This document shows, in pieces, positions 52,288 through 62,691 of a stretch of DNA of 64,000 nucleotides. The translations under genes and the position numbers were made by a program. This DNA is from Streptomyces sp. PsTaAH-137 (lineage in GTDB: Bacteria; Actinomycetota; Actinomycetes; Streptomycetales; Streptomycetaceae), in NCBI RefSeq assembly GCF_003259365.1, contig NZ_QLLY01000018.1:62001-126000 (forward strand), in the 5' to 3' direction. The notes under the pieces are model-generated. The model saw only the letters and a list, made by a program, of their open reading frames with translations. It was not told the DNA's origin and did not search any database. Position 1 is the stretch's first letter; each line of letters starts with the position of its first letter.

Positions 52288-53859
52288 GTGAGCGCGGAGA
52301 CGACGCAGGCGGCAAGTGAGGCCGAGCCCGAGTGGGATCCGGAGGCGGTGCGCCGCCACCGGGGACTGTTCCGGGTGATCGAGCGACGGCGCAGCCCCAA
52401 GCTGCGGCGCAGCGACATCACGGTGACCGAGGAGCCGGCGGTCAAGCGCGCGGTGAAGGCCGCGATGCTCGGCAACGCCATGGAGTGGTTCGACTTCGGC
52501 ATCTACTCCTACATGGCCGTCACCCTCGGCAAGGTGTTCTTCCCGTCGGGCAACCCGACGGCCCAGACCCTCGCCTCGTTCGGCGCGTTCGCCGCGGCCT
52601 TCCTGCTGCGGCCGATCGGCGGATTCGTCTTCGGGCCGCTCGGTGACCGGATCGGCCGCAAGAAGGTCCTGTCCCTCACCATGATCATGATGGCGCTCGG
52701 CACCTTCGGCATCGGCCTGGTGCCCAGTTACGCCGCCATCGGCATCTGGGCGCCGGTCCTGCTGCTCCTCTTCCGCGTGATCCAGGGCTTCTCGACCGGC
52801 GGTGAGTACGGCGGCGCGGCCACCTTCATCGCCGAGTACGCGCCCGACAAGCGCCGGGGCTTCTTCGGCAGCTACCTGGAGTTCGGCACGCTCGCCGGAT
52901 ACGTCGGCGCGGCCGGTCTCGTCACCATCCTGACCACGGCCCTGGACGACGGCGCCATGCTCTCCTGGGGCTGGCGCGTGCCGTTCCTCGTCGCCGGTCC
53001 GCTCGGCCTGATCGGCATGTACATGCGGCTCAAGCTGGAGGACACCCCGGCCTTCCAGGAGCTGGAGCGCGAGCAGGAGCGCGGCGCCGACCGCCCGAAG
53101 TTCCGGTTCGGCCCGTTCTTCCGCGACCACTGGCGCGCCCTGCTGCTGTGCATGGTGCTCGTCGCCGCCTACGACATCGCCGACTACGGCCTGCTGTCGT
53201 ACATGCCGACCTACCTGACCGACGAGCTGAAGTACGGCTCCACCGCCGGACTCGTCGCCCTCGTCATCGTCATGGTCGTGCTGATGTGCCTCGTCCACCC
53301 GCTCGGCGCCCTCTCCGACCGGGTCGGCCGCAAGCCCGTCCTGCTGACCGGCATGCTCGGCTTCGTCGTCCTGACCGTGCCCGCGTTCCTGCTGCTGCGC
53401 AGCGGCGGCCACGTCGCGATCTACGCCGGTCTGCTGCTTCTGGGCCTGTGCCTGCTGACGTTCCTCGCGACGATGTCCGCCGTGCTGCCGGCGCTCTTCC
53501 CGACCGAGGTGCGCTACTCGGCGCTCGCGATCTCGTTCAACGTCGCAGGGTCCCTCTTCGGCGGTACGACGCCGCTGGTGATGGAGGGGCTGACGAGCGC
53601 CACCGGCAACAGCCTCATGCCGGCGTTCTACATGATGTTCGCGGCCGTCGTCGGCGCCGTCGCCGTGCTGTTCATGAAGGAGACGGCGCGGCAGCCGCTC
53701 GCCGGGTCCCCGCCGTCGGTCTCCACCGCCGAGGAGGCGTCGGCGCTGGTCACCGCGCAGTACCCGCGCGGTCCGCTCTCGCATCTTCCGGCCGATCTGC
53801 CCGACGACGGCCCGGCCGAGCCGGAGACCCCCGGTGACCGGGAACCGGCTGTCGCCTGA
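52288..53859 (+). CDS. MFS metabolite:H+ symporter, ProP/ShiA-like
   Basis: Major facilitator of 523 residues, sugar-porter-related metabolite:H+ symporter group. The N-terminus is a long cytoplasmic charged region (residues 1-55), then 12 helices beginning MLGNAMEWFDFGIYSYMAVTLGKVFFP. The GPLGDRIGRKKVLSLT loop (motif A) and FSTGGEYGGAATFIAEYAP segment are as in ProP (proline/betaine) and ShiA. The C-terminal tail (about 50 residues) is Pro/acidic and also cytoplasmic. GTG 52288 follows GGAAGGAAA. A compatible-solute or dicarboxylate cargo is possible; not settled. Terminated by a strong hairpin. Confidence 0.87.
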   Translation: MSAETTQAASEAEPEWDPEAVRRHRGLFRVIERRRSPKLRRSDITVTEEPAVKRAVKAAMLGNAMEWFDFGIYSYMAVTLGKVFFPSGNPTAQTLASFGAFAAAFLLRPIGGFVFGPLGDRIGRKKVLSLTMIMMALGTFGIGLVPSYAAIGIWAPVLLLLFRVIQGFSTGGEYGGAATFIAEYAPDKRRGFFGSYLEFGTLAGYVGAAGLVTILTTALDDGAMLSWGWRVPFLVAGPLGLIGMYMRLKLEDTPAFQELEREQERGADRPKFRFGPFFRDHWRALLLCMVLVAAYDIADYGLLSYMPTYLTDELKYGSTAGLVALVIVMVVLMCLVHPLGALSDRVGRKPVLLTGMLGFVVLTVPAFLLLRSGGHVAIYAGLLLLGLCLLTFLATMSAVLPALFPTEVRYSALAISFNVAGSLFGGTTPLVMEGLTSATGNSLMPAFYMMFAAVVGAVAVLFMKETARQPLAGSPPSVSTAEEASALVTAQYPRGPLSHLPADLPDDGPAEPETPGDREPAVA

Positions 53860-53865
53860 TCCTGA

Positions 53866-53915
53866 TCGCACCCGCGCCCCCGCAGACGGACTCGTCTGCG
53901 GGGGCGCGGGTGCGA
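53866..53915. terminator. 23-bp perfect inverted repeat, bidirectional terminator
   Basis: Two 23-base arms (53866-53888 and 53893-53915) are perfectly complementary around a four-base GACT loop. It starts seven bases after the MFS stop and ends nine bases from the convergent reductase stop. It is the longest perfect hairpin seen in the window. Confidence 0.9.
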
Positions 53916-53923
53916 CCGGCACG

Positions 53924-54826
53924 TCAGCCGACCAGAAGGACGAGCTTCCCGCGCACCCGGCCGCTCTCACCGGCCCGGTGCGCCTCCGCGATCTCGGCGA
54001 GCGGGAAGGTGCTGACGACGGGCGGCGCGAATCGCCCGGCCTCGATCAGCGGACCGATCTCGGCGAGCGCGTGCACGGCACGGCCGTCGTCCCCGCGGCT
54101 GAACCGCACCCCGTACTCCCGCGCCCCGGCGACATCGGCGACGGTGAGCACGTGCCCGGCGCCGCCGGCGAGCCCGACGAGGTCCGGCAGCACCCCGCTG
54201 CCCGCGACATCGAGCGCCAGGTCGACCCCGTCGGGCGCCAGCTCCCGCACCCTGCCGACGAGCCCGTCCCCGTAGGCCACCGGCTCGGCGCCCAGCGTGC
54301 GCAGGAAGGCATGGTTCGCGGGACCGGCGGTGCCGATCACCCGCGCCCCGCGCGCCACCGCGAACTGCACGGCCGCGCTGCCGACACTGCCGGACGCGCC
54401 GTTCACGAGCACGGTGCTGCCGCGCGCGACACCGAGCTGGTCGAGCGCCCGCATCGCCGTCTCGATCGAACTGGGCAGCGCGGCGGCAGCGGCGAAGCCG
54501 AGCGACGGCGGGATCGGCGCACGGACCGCGAGGACCGCCAGCTCCGCCTGGGCCGCACCGTCGGGGCAGAAGCCGAAGACACGGTCGCCGACGGCCGCGT
54601 CCGTGACGCCCTCGCCCACCTCGTCGACGACACCCGCCGCCTCGTACCCCAGAGTCTGCGGCAGCTCCTGGTCCATCAGCCCGCGCCGCTTCTTCCAGTC
54701 ACTGGCGTTGACTCCGGCGGCGCGCACCGCGATCCGCACCTCGCCGGGACCGGGATGCGGATCGGGAAGCTCGACGAGGCCGAGGACGTCGGGATCTCCG
54801 AACGAGCTGAAGCGGGCGGCCTTCAT
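53924..54826 (-). CDS. NADPH-dependent MDR reductase (quinone oxidoreductase-like)
   Basis: A 300-residue medium-chain reductase without zinc-binding cysteines. The N-terminal KAARFSSFGDPDVLGLVELPDP, LGYEAAGVVDEVGEGV and the Rossmann motif NGASGSVGSAAVQFAVARGA near residue 140 are typical of the group of enone/quinone reductases. It is a shorter relative of the MDR protein at 19554. ATG 54826 gives the standard start; the upstream frame is Arg-rich. Substrate unknown. Confidence 0.85.
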   Translation of the reverse strand: MKAARFSSFGDPDVLGLVELPDPHPGPGEVRIAVRAAGVNASDWKKRRGLMDQELPQTLGYEAAGVVDEVGEGVTDAAVGDRVFGFCPDGAAQAELAVLAVRAPIPPSLGFAAAAALPSSIETAMRALDQLGVARGSTVLVNGASGSVGSAAVQFAVARGARVIGTAGPANHAFLRTLGAEPVAYGDGLVGRVRELAPDGVDLALDVAGSGVLPDLVGLAGGAGHVLTVADVAGAREYGVRFSRGDDGRAVHALAEIGPLIEAGRFAPPVVSTFPLAEIAEAHRAGESGRVRGKLVLLVG

Positions 54827-55698
54827 CGACGACTCCGATCTCGGTTCCTGCGACGACTGCGACGAACGTACGTGACGGACCGGCTGCGCGCCTTCCGGCC
54901 CGCGTCGACTCCGGTGCCGGCCCGGACATGACTCGAATCCGGCCGGAAGGGGCCGAGGTAGCACGGTCGGCGGCCGACGCCGTCCGCCCGCCGTCGCCGA
55001 GGGCCGGATCGCGCCCCCGGCACAGGCGGCCGAGGCGCCCGGCGAGCGTCGTCGACGGCTCCGCCGACCCGGCACGCATCGCGGTGACCCGGGGCTTCGT
55101 GGAGAGGCCCGGCGGCTGATCGAATCCGGACGACTTTCTCCAAGAAGGGCTTGAATCAAGGGGGTTGGGCCGCGGCCGCCGAACCCCCCGATACGCCACG
55201 TCAGCACAGGTCACACGGTGTGCACGGCCTCTACGGCCACCAGTGGGCGAACATCGGCCAGTTGAGCCGACTTCAAATATCAAGCACAAATTCCACACAT
55301 CCCCCTCTTCAGGGGGGTCCCCATGGTCTAGATTGACCGTGCTTCACATGCTGGGACACGGGGCGACAAATACTGATCTCTTGGTCAGGAGTTGTGGCTG
55401 ATCAACAGGCGTCCCTCTGGTCCCGGCCGTGAGGTGATCGACGAGTGGAGTCCAAGAGGGGCCCTGGGTGAGGGGAGCACCCGAGGTGTCGACGGGTTCT
55501 CGCAGGCTGTCGCGCGTTGCGCGGTTCAGGCCTGCCGGTTTCCGTCGTGACGGACTCGAACAGCGCTGAGCGGCCGCGAGGCCGGGCACGGGAGGCGGGG
55601 GCCTTCCGGCGGGAGAACGGCGCGGTGCGGGAGGCGGGGGCCTCCTGGGGGAACTGAGTCACCGACCAAGCACCACCACTGGGGACCGGGGGGTTTCT
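54827..55698. other. 872-base region without a confident gene; leader of polysaccharide cluster
   Basis: No open frame here has Streptomyces-like third-position bias and a plausible start. The stretch 55260-55400 is A/T-richer than its surroundings (TTCAAATATCAAG, GACAAATACTG) and probably holds the promoter of the polysaccharide operon. A small C/G hairpin lies at about 55301-55316. A 15-base direct repeat GGGAGGCGGGGGCCT is at 55590-55604 and 55629-55643. A long 5' leader of more than 250 bases is likely. Confidence 0.55.
55590..55643. repeat. 15-bp direct repeat in polysaccharide operon leader
   Basis: GGGAGGCGGGGGCCT occurs at 55590-55604 and again at 55629-55643, starting 39 bases apart, about 60-110 bases before the sugar transferase start. 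Confidence 0.75.
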
Positions 55699-57177
55699 GT
55701 GCGGCAGGGGGGATTAGTCGGCCCTTTTTCGTCGGCGCGCGGGCGTCTGACGGACGAGGCGATCAGCCAGCCGGCGAACGACTGGGAGCAGCGGTACCGC
55801 CGCTCCGTCATCACGAGCGACATGGTGGCCACCGCCCTGGTGGTCGCGGGCATAGGCAACTTCTTCGGAGCGCGCGACGCGGCCAACTGGCATGAGAAAT
55901 GGGGGATCCTGGCCTTCGGCACCGAGCTGCTGGTGCTGGCCGCCCTCACGGTGAGCCGTGCCTGGGCTCCCGCCGTGCTCGGCCAGGGCGCCGAGGAGTT
56001 CCGGCGTCTGGGGCGCTCGCTGTTCACCGCGACCGTCGTGCTCGCGCTCGGCGGCATAGCGCTCACCTCGCGCAACATCAAACTCTGGATCTTCGTGGCG
56101 ATACCCGCGATCGGGATCGTCACCATGACCGAGCGGTATCTGCTCCGCCTCTGGCTGCACAAGCAGCGCAAGGAGGGGCAGTGCCTCAGACCCGTGCTCG
56201 CCGCCGGAAGCCCGGCCACGGTGCACGACCTGATCACCCGGACCCGTAAGTTCCCGCACCTCGGCTGGCGGATCGAGGCCGTGTGCACGACGGACGGACT
56301 CGGGCCCGACGGCGACCACCTGGACGGGGTGCCGGTCGTCGGCCGGCTCGCCGACCTCGCCAGCCACGTGCAGCGCGACGGCTACCGCGTCGTCGCCGTC
56401 ACCCCGGACCCGCACTGGACCCCGGAGCGGCTGCAGCGGCTGGCCTGGAACCTGGAGGGCAGCGACGCCGAGATGGTCGTCGCCCCCGTGCTGATGGAGG
56501 TGGCCGGACCGCGCCTGCACGTCGACGCGGTGCTCGGGATCCCGCTGCTGCGGGTCAGCATGCCGACCTTCACCGGGGCCCGCAGAGCCATCAAGGCCGT
56601 CGTCGACCGGCTGGGCGCGGCACTGCTGCTCGTGCTGCTCGCCCCGCTGATGACGGTCGTCGGGATCCTCGTGCTCGGGGACAGCCGAGGCGGCGCGTTC
56701 TACCGCCAGCGCCGGGTCGGCAAGAACGGCCAGGAGTTCACCATTCTCAAGTTCCGCACCATGGTCACGGGAGCCCACGCCGCACGCGCCGAACTGGCCG
56801 ACCGCGACGAGGGCGCGGGACTGCTGTTCAAGATGCGCCGGGATCCCCGGGTGACCCGGGTCGGCAGCGTGCTGCGCCGGTACTCGCTCGACGAGCTCCC
56901 GCAGTTGTTCAACGTACTCACGGGGTCGATGTCGCTCGTCGGACCGCGGCCTCCGCTGCCCGAGGAGTCCGCCGCGTACGGCCCGGACATAAGGCGCCGA
57001 CTGCTGGTCAAGCCGGGACTGACCGGACTGTGGCAGATCAGCGGGCGCAGCGACCTGCCGTGGGAAGAGGCCGTCCGCCTTGACCTGCGGTACGTGGAGG
57101 ACTGGTCACTCGCCCTGGACACGGTGATCTTGTGGAAGACGCTGCGGGCCGTGATCCATGGGCAGGGGGCGTACTGA
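55699..57177 (+). CDS. Priming sugar transferase (polyprenyl-phosphate glycosyl-1-phosphate transferase, WbaP-like)
   Basis: Membrane enzyme of 492 residues that starts exopolysaccharide synthesis by placing a sugar-1-phosphate on undecaprenyl phosphate. After a cytoplasmic N-terminus come four helices, a CoA-binding-like domain (RPVLAAGSPATVHDL, about 165-270), a fifth helix with the start of the catalytic domain, and the bacterial sugar transferase motifs: FYRQRRVGKNGQEFTILKFRTM, RRDPRVTRVGSVLRRYSLDELPQLFNV, SLVGPRPPLPEE and LVKPGLTGLWQISGRS. The GTG 55699 start follows GGGGGG. Codon 6 is TTA (55714-55716), which in Streptomyces is read only by the bldA tRNA. Confidence 0.9.
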   Translation: MRQGGLVGPFSSARGRLTDEAISQPANDWEQRYRRSVITSDMVATALVVAGIGNFFGARDAANWHEKWGILAFGTELLVLAALTVSRAWAPAVLGQGAEEFRRLGRSLFTATVVLALGGIALTSRNIKLWIFVAIPAIGIVTMTERYLLRLWLHKQRKEGQCLRPVLAAGSPATVHDLITRTRKFPHLGWRIEAVCTTDGLGPDGDHLDGVPVVGRLADLASHVQRDGYRVVAVTPDPHWTPERLQRLAWNLEGSDAEMVVAPVLMEVAGPRLHVDAVLGIPLLRVSMPTFTGARRAIKAVVDRLGAALLLVLLAPLMTVVGILVLGDSRGGAFYRQRRVGKNGQEFTILKFRTMVTGAHAARAELADRDEGAGLLFKMRRDPRVTRVGSVLRRYSLDELPQLFNVLTGSMSLVGPRPPLPEESAAYGPDIRRRLLVKPGLTGLWQISGRSDLPWEEAVRLDLRYVEDWSLALDTVILWKTLRAVIHGQGAY

Positions 57178-57250
57178 TGCGTGGGGACCGCCGGACCGGC
57201 GGCGCGCGGACCGCAGGCCACAAGGGCCTGCCTGGGGGGAGCAACAAGTC

Positions 57251-58556
<1,306 letters not shown>

Positions 58557-58567
<11 letters not shown>

Positions 58568-59795
58568 CACGAGCGGCGACGGCCGGCAGGGCCGGCGCGC
58601 GCTGATTCTGGTGGAGAACCTGTCCGTGCCGTTCGACCGGCGTGTGTGGCAGGAGTGCCTGACCCTGCGCGACGCGGGCTGGACCGTGGACGTCATCTGC
58701 CCTCGCGGCGAGAAGCGGGACACCGAGCCGGAGGCGGTGATCGACGGGGTGCGGATCCACCGCTACCCGCTGCGCGCCGCCACCGGCGGACCCGCCGGCT
58801 ACCTGCGCGAGTACGGATCGGCGCTGTGGCACACGGCCCGGCTGGTCCGCAAGGTCGGCCCGGTCCACGTGGTCCACGCCTGCAACCCGCCCGACCTGCT
58901 GTTCCTGGCGGCGCGGTGGCTGAAGCGGCGCGGCGCGCGGTTCGTCTTCGACCAGCACGACCTGGTGCCCGAGCTGTACCTGTCCCGGTTCGGCCGCGGC
59001 AAGGACCTGCTCTACCGCGCCGTGTGCGCGCTGGAACGGAGCACCTACCGGGCCGCCGACATCGTGCTCGCCACGAACGAGAGCTACCGGGACGTCGCCG
59101 TGCACCGCGGCGGAAAGCGGCCGGAGGACGTCTTCGTGGTGCGCAGCGCGCCCGCCGTCGAGCGGTTCCAACCGGTACCGGCCGAGCCGGAGTTGAAGAA
59201 CGGCAAGCCCCATCTGCTGTGCTACCTGGGCGTGATGGGCCCCCAGGACGGCGTCGACTACGCGCTGCGGGCCCTCGCCAAGCTGCGCGACGAGTTCGGG
59301 CGGACCGACTGGCACGCGGTGTTCGTCGGCTCCGGCGACGCCTTCGACGCGATGGTGGAGCTGTCCCGGTCGCTGGGCCTCGACGACCAGGTCCGGTTCA
59401 CCGGGCGCATCCCCGACGCCGACCTCGTGCGCTACCTGTCCACGGCGGACGTGTGCCTCTCGCCGGACCCGCACAACCCCCTCAACGACGTGTCGACCAT
59501 GAACAAGGTCCTGGAGTACATGGCGATGGGCCGGCCGCTCGTCTCGTTCGAGCTGCGGGAGGCACGCGTCTCCGCGGGCGACGCCGCCGTCTACGCGCCG
59601 GCCAATGACGAGGCCGAGTTCGCCAAGCTCATCACCCTGCTCATGGACGACCCGGAGAAGCGGGCCGAGATGGGCCGGATCGGCCAGGAGCGGATCAGCG
59701 GGCCGCTCTCCTGGAGCAACTCGCAGGCCTCCCTGCTCGCCGCCTACGCAGCAGCGTGCACGACGTCACGGACAAGGAAGAGGCTGCGTCGTTGA
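58557..59795 (+). CDS. Family GT4 glycosyltransferase
   Basis: Glycosyltransferase of 412 residues with the GT-B fold. The N-terminal part (LILVENLSVPFDRRVWQECLTLRDAGWTVDVICPR) and C-terminal donor domain (CYLGVMGPQDGVDYALRALAKL, SPDPHNPLNDVSTMNKVLEYMAMGRPLVS) are those of GT4 proteins in exopolysaccharide clusters. It would add a sugar during assembly of the lipid-linked repeat. The TTG 58557 start overlaps the dehydrogenase stop; the longer frame upstream lies in that gene. The donor and linkage cannot be told. Confidence 0.85.
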
Positions 59796-61174
59796 ACGAA
59801 GACACGATCCGTCTGGTCGTCATCGGACGGATGCTCCGACGGCGGTGGCGGCTGCTCGCCGCCCTCGCCGTGGTGGGCGCGCTCGTCGGCTACGGCGCCT
59901 CTCTGGTGTTCCCGCCGCGCTACACGACCACCGCCTCGGTCCTGCTGCCCGGGCAGTGGGAGGAGCGGGAACTGCTCACCCAGGTGGACATCGCGACCAG
60001 TTCCACGGTCCTCGACCTCGTGGCCGACAAGCTGCGCTGGACGGACGGCAGCGGCACCGACCTCCAGGACCAGGTCGTCGCCAAGGCGGCGGACGGAAAC
60101 ATCATCAAGATCTCCGGCACCGCCGACACACCCCAGCACGCCCAGCAGCTCTCCGACCGGACGGCGCAGCAGTTCGTCGGCTTCGCCAAGCAGATCGCGG
60201 GCGGCAGCGCCGACAACGAGTCGGCCAACGAGCGCGCCGCGCTGCGCAAGCAGGTGGAGGCGGCCAACCGCCGCATCAGCGCACTGGCCGAGGCCGCCGA
60301 CCCCGGGCAGACCGTGGAGGGCGTCGAGGCCCGCACCTCGCTGGAGAAGCTGCGCACCTCGCTGGAAGAGGCCATGACGAAGCTGGACCAGGCCGACCCC
60401 GCGAGCAACACGGCCGGCATGGTCGTCATGGGCCCGGCGGCCCGGCCCACCGGCGAGGCGGCCCCGACCCGGGTCCAGCTCATCGGCGCGGGCGCGCTGC
60501 TGTTCTTCCTGCTCGCGGTGATCGGCCACCTCGCCGCGGTCCGGATGAACCGGCGCCCGCGCACCGAGCGGGAGATCGCCGCCGCGCTCGGCGCGGACCT
60601 CATCGGCACCGTCGACGTGCCCGACGACGGGCACGCGCCCCGGGCGGAGGGCGGCGGCGCCCTGGCCCGGATCACCCGGTTCCTCGGCGCCGACAGCCGG
60701 TGGGACACTCCGGCCCCGCAGAGATCGGGCGACGAGGCCGGCAGACGCATCCGCTACCGGCGCGTGTGCGCCCGCCTGCGCGGCCGGTCGGCGGCGCCCC
60801 AGCAGCTCCTGGCGGTCGTACCGGAAGGCGACCGCGTCGCCCACCGGGCGGCAGGGCAACTCGTCGCGGAGGCCGCGGGCGAGGCGTCCACCGGCCGGCC
60901 GCTGCTGCGTCTGGTGCCGGTCTCCGTGGACCGGCCGATGGTGCCGGACCGCGCGACCGAGTCCGGAGCCCTGGTCGTGGTCAGCGCGGGCAACTGGACC
61001 ACCGCCGAACTCTCCGGCATCGCCCGGGCGTGCGCGGACGGCGGGCACGAGGTCGTCGGCCTCGTCGTCGCCGACCCGGTCCTGGCCCGGCCGGAGTCCC
61101 CGGCCGACCCCTCTCCGCACCACGCCGCTCCGGCGCCGGCGGTCCACAGCCACGCCCCGGGAGGCTCAGCGTGA
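59792..61174 (+). CDS. Wzz-type chain-length/polysaccharide co-polymerase protein
   Basis: A 460-residue membrane protein. The first hydrophobic segment (LLAALAVVGALVGYGASLVFPP) and a second (GAGALLFFLLAVIGHLAAV) bracket an extracytoplasmic Wzz domain with TTASVLLPG and helical EAANRRISALAEAADPGQTVEG. The cytoplasmic C-terminal part resembles a degenerate capsular-kinase-like domain (ALGADLIGTVDVPDD, VVVSAGNWTTAELSGIARACADGG) without a P-loop. TTG 59792 has a good ribosome site (AAGGAAGAGG) and overlaps the preceding stop; GTG 59756 would add 12 residues. Probably controls chain length or export. Confidence 0.75.
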   Translation: MNEDTIRLVVIGRMLRRRWRLLAALAVVGALVGYGASLVFPPRYTTTASVLLPGQWEERELLTQVDIATSSTVLDLVADKLRWTDGSGTDLQDQVVAKAADGNIIKISGTADTPQHAQQLSDRTAQQFVGFAKQIAGGSADNESANERAALRKQVEAANRRISALAEAADPGQTVEGVEARTSLEKLRTSLEEAMTKLDQADPASNTAGMVVMGPAARPTGEAAPTRVQLIGAGALLFFLLAVIGHLAAVRMNRRPRTEREIAAALGADLIGTVDVPDDGHAPRAEGGGALARITRFLGADSRWDTPAPQRSGDEAGRRIRYRRVCARLRGRSAAPQQLLAVVPEGDRVAHRAAGQLVAEAAGEASTGRPLLRLVPVSVDRPMVPDRATESGALVVVSAGNWTTAELSGIARACADGGHEVVGLVVADPVLARPESPADPSPHHAAPAPAVHSHAPGGSA

Positions 61175-62688
61175 CGACGAGTACGACTGCGGAGTCGTCG
61201 GCTGCCACTCCGCTCATCGACCTTCAGGGACTGGTGGTGGCGGTGCGCAGGCGCCGTCGCCTCTGGTCGGCCATGGCCCTGCTCGGGCTGCTGGCCGGCG
61301 CGGCGGTGGCGATCGCGCTGCCGCCGCCGCCGAGCGCGGTGACCAAGATCCTGGTCGCCCACGCCGACGACCAGCCGAACGACACCGGAACCCTGATCCG
61401 CACCGACGTGCAGGTCCTGGGGACCACCCGCATCGCCGAAGCGGCCCTGCGCTCGCTCGACTCCTCCGAGAAGCCGGAGGACTTGATGAAGGACTACTCG
61501 GCCACGGGCCTGACCAACAACCTGCTCCAGATCGACGTGACCGGCGACACCAAGGCGCAGGCGGTCGACCGCGCCAAGGCGCTGGCCGACGCGTTCGTCG
61601 ACGACCACGTGCGGCGGATGCGGGCCACCGCGAAGGCCGAGTCGGACGCCCTGCTCGAACAGCGCGACCGGATGCGCACCGAACTCGCCCAGGTCAACAA
61701 GGAGATCGGCAACCGTTCGCCGGACACCGACCCGCAGGCGTCGGCGAGCCTGGAGACCCTCTTCGCCCGCCGGGCCGAACTGAACTCGCGGATCGCCGAC
61801 TTCGACGAGCGGGCCGCCGACGCGCGTACCGGCACGCCCAAGGTCGTCGCGGGCACCCAGATCGTGGACGCCCCGCGCGCGGTGCGGTACTCGATGCCGA
61901 AGGCCGCCGCCACCGACGCCGTCATCGGCTTCGTCCTCGGACTCGTCCTCGGGCTCGCCGTGGCCGCGGTCGGCGTGGTGGTAAAGGACCGCCCGGTGCT
62001 GCGCCGGGACATCGCCCACCACCTGGGCGCCTCCGTCATCACCGATCTGCCCCGCCGCTCCGCCCTGCCGTGGCGGCGGCGCCGGGCCCGGGTCGCCCGC
62101 GAACGGCTCACCACGAGCCTCGCCCGCACCGTGCGCGGCTCCGCGGAAGCGGTGTCGCTGCTGGAACTGGGCGCGGCCCGCACCACGAGCGTGCTCGCCC
62201 TTGACCTCGGCCGGCAGCTCGCGGCCGAAGGACCCGTGGCCCTCATCGACGGGCTACCCGGCTCGCAGCTCTCCGGCCACCGGTCCAGGCCCGGCGACCC
62301 GGCCGTGATCAGCGGTGAGCGGGCCGCGGTCGAACCGCAGCAGGAACTCCGGCTCGGTGTCGGCTCGGTGGCGCCCGGCACGGCCTGGACCGATCTTCAG
62401 TACCTCGGCACCCAGACCGTGCTCGTCGTCCGGGCCGGACACGGCAGTGCCGCCTGGCTGCACACCGTGGCACGCCAGCTCGCGGACCAGCGGATACCCG
62501 TGATCGGGGTGGTGCTGACCGACCCCGATCCCAAGGACCGCACCGACGGCACGCTCTGGGACGGGCTGCACACCGCGCTGCGCGGACGCAGCGAACGACA
62601 GGCACGGCCGGGCGGCACCGCGCGACGCGCGGAGCGCCAGCCGATCTGGGCCGCACACGGCGCGGACAACGACCAGGAGGCGCGGTAA
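61171..62688 (+). CDS. Second Wzz-type protein with degenerate BY-kinase-like domain
   Basis: A 505-residue membrane protein. Membrane segments (SAMALLGLLAGAAVAIALPPPP and AVIGFVLGLVLGLAVAAVGVVVKD) flank a Wzz domain with a coiled segment (AKAESDALLEQRDRMRTELAQVNKEIGN). The C-terminal half is like the tyrosine-kinase region, but the position of the P-loop reads LELGAARTTSVLALDLG without GKT/S. The Walker-B-like VALIDGLPGS and TVLVVRAGHGS strands remain. GTG 61171 follows GGGAGG in a GTGA overlap. It probably works together with the preceding Wzz-like protein. Confidence 0.75.
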   Translation: MTTSTTAESSAATPLIDLQGLVVAVRRRRRLWSAMALLGLLAGAAVAIALPPPPSAVTKILVAHADDQPNDTGTLIRTDVQVLGTTRIAEAALRSLDSSEKPEDLMKDYSATGLTNNLLQIDVTGDTKAQAVDRAKALADAFVDDHVRRMRATAKAESDALLEQRDRMRTELAQVNKEIGNRSPDTDPQASASLETLFARRAELNSRIADFDERAADARTGTPKVVAGTQIVDAPRAVRYSMPKAAATDAVIGFVLGLVLGLAVAAVGVVVKDRPVLRRDIAHHLGASVITDLPRRSALPWRRRRARVARERLTTSLARTVRGSAEAVSLLELGAARTTSVLALDLGRQLAAEGPVALIDGLPGSQLSGHRSRPGDPAVISGERAAVEPQQELRLGVGSVAPGTAWTDLQYLGTQTVLVVRAGHGSAAWLHTVARQLADQRIPVIGVVLTDPDPKDRTDGTLWDGLHTALRGRSERQARPGGTARRAERQPIWAAHGADNDQEAR

Positions 62689-62691
62689 CCG

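Noticed and set aside
54823..55143. Possible small gene on the minus strand between the MDR reductase and the polysaccharide leader
   Set aside because: Arg-rich, poor third-position bias and overlapping the reductase start; no support as coding.
55321..55345. GGTCTAGATTGACC as a DasR-like site
   Set aside because: The second half is displaced relative to the DasR consensus and the gene is not linked to aminosugar uptake; too weak.
59605..61170. N-terminal half of a 1027-codon open frame across the glycosyltransferase and first Wzz gene
   Set aside because: It is a shadow of two genes in another frame; the real protein starts at GTG 61171 after GGGAGG.
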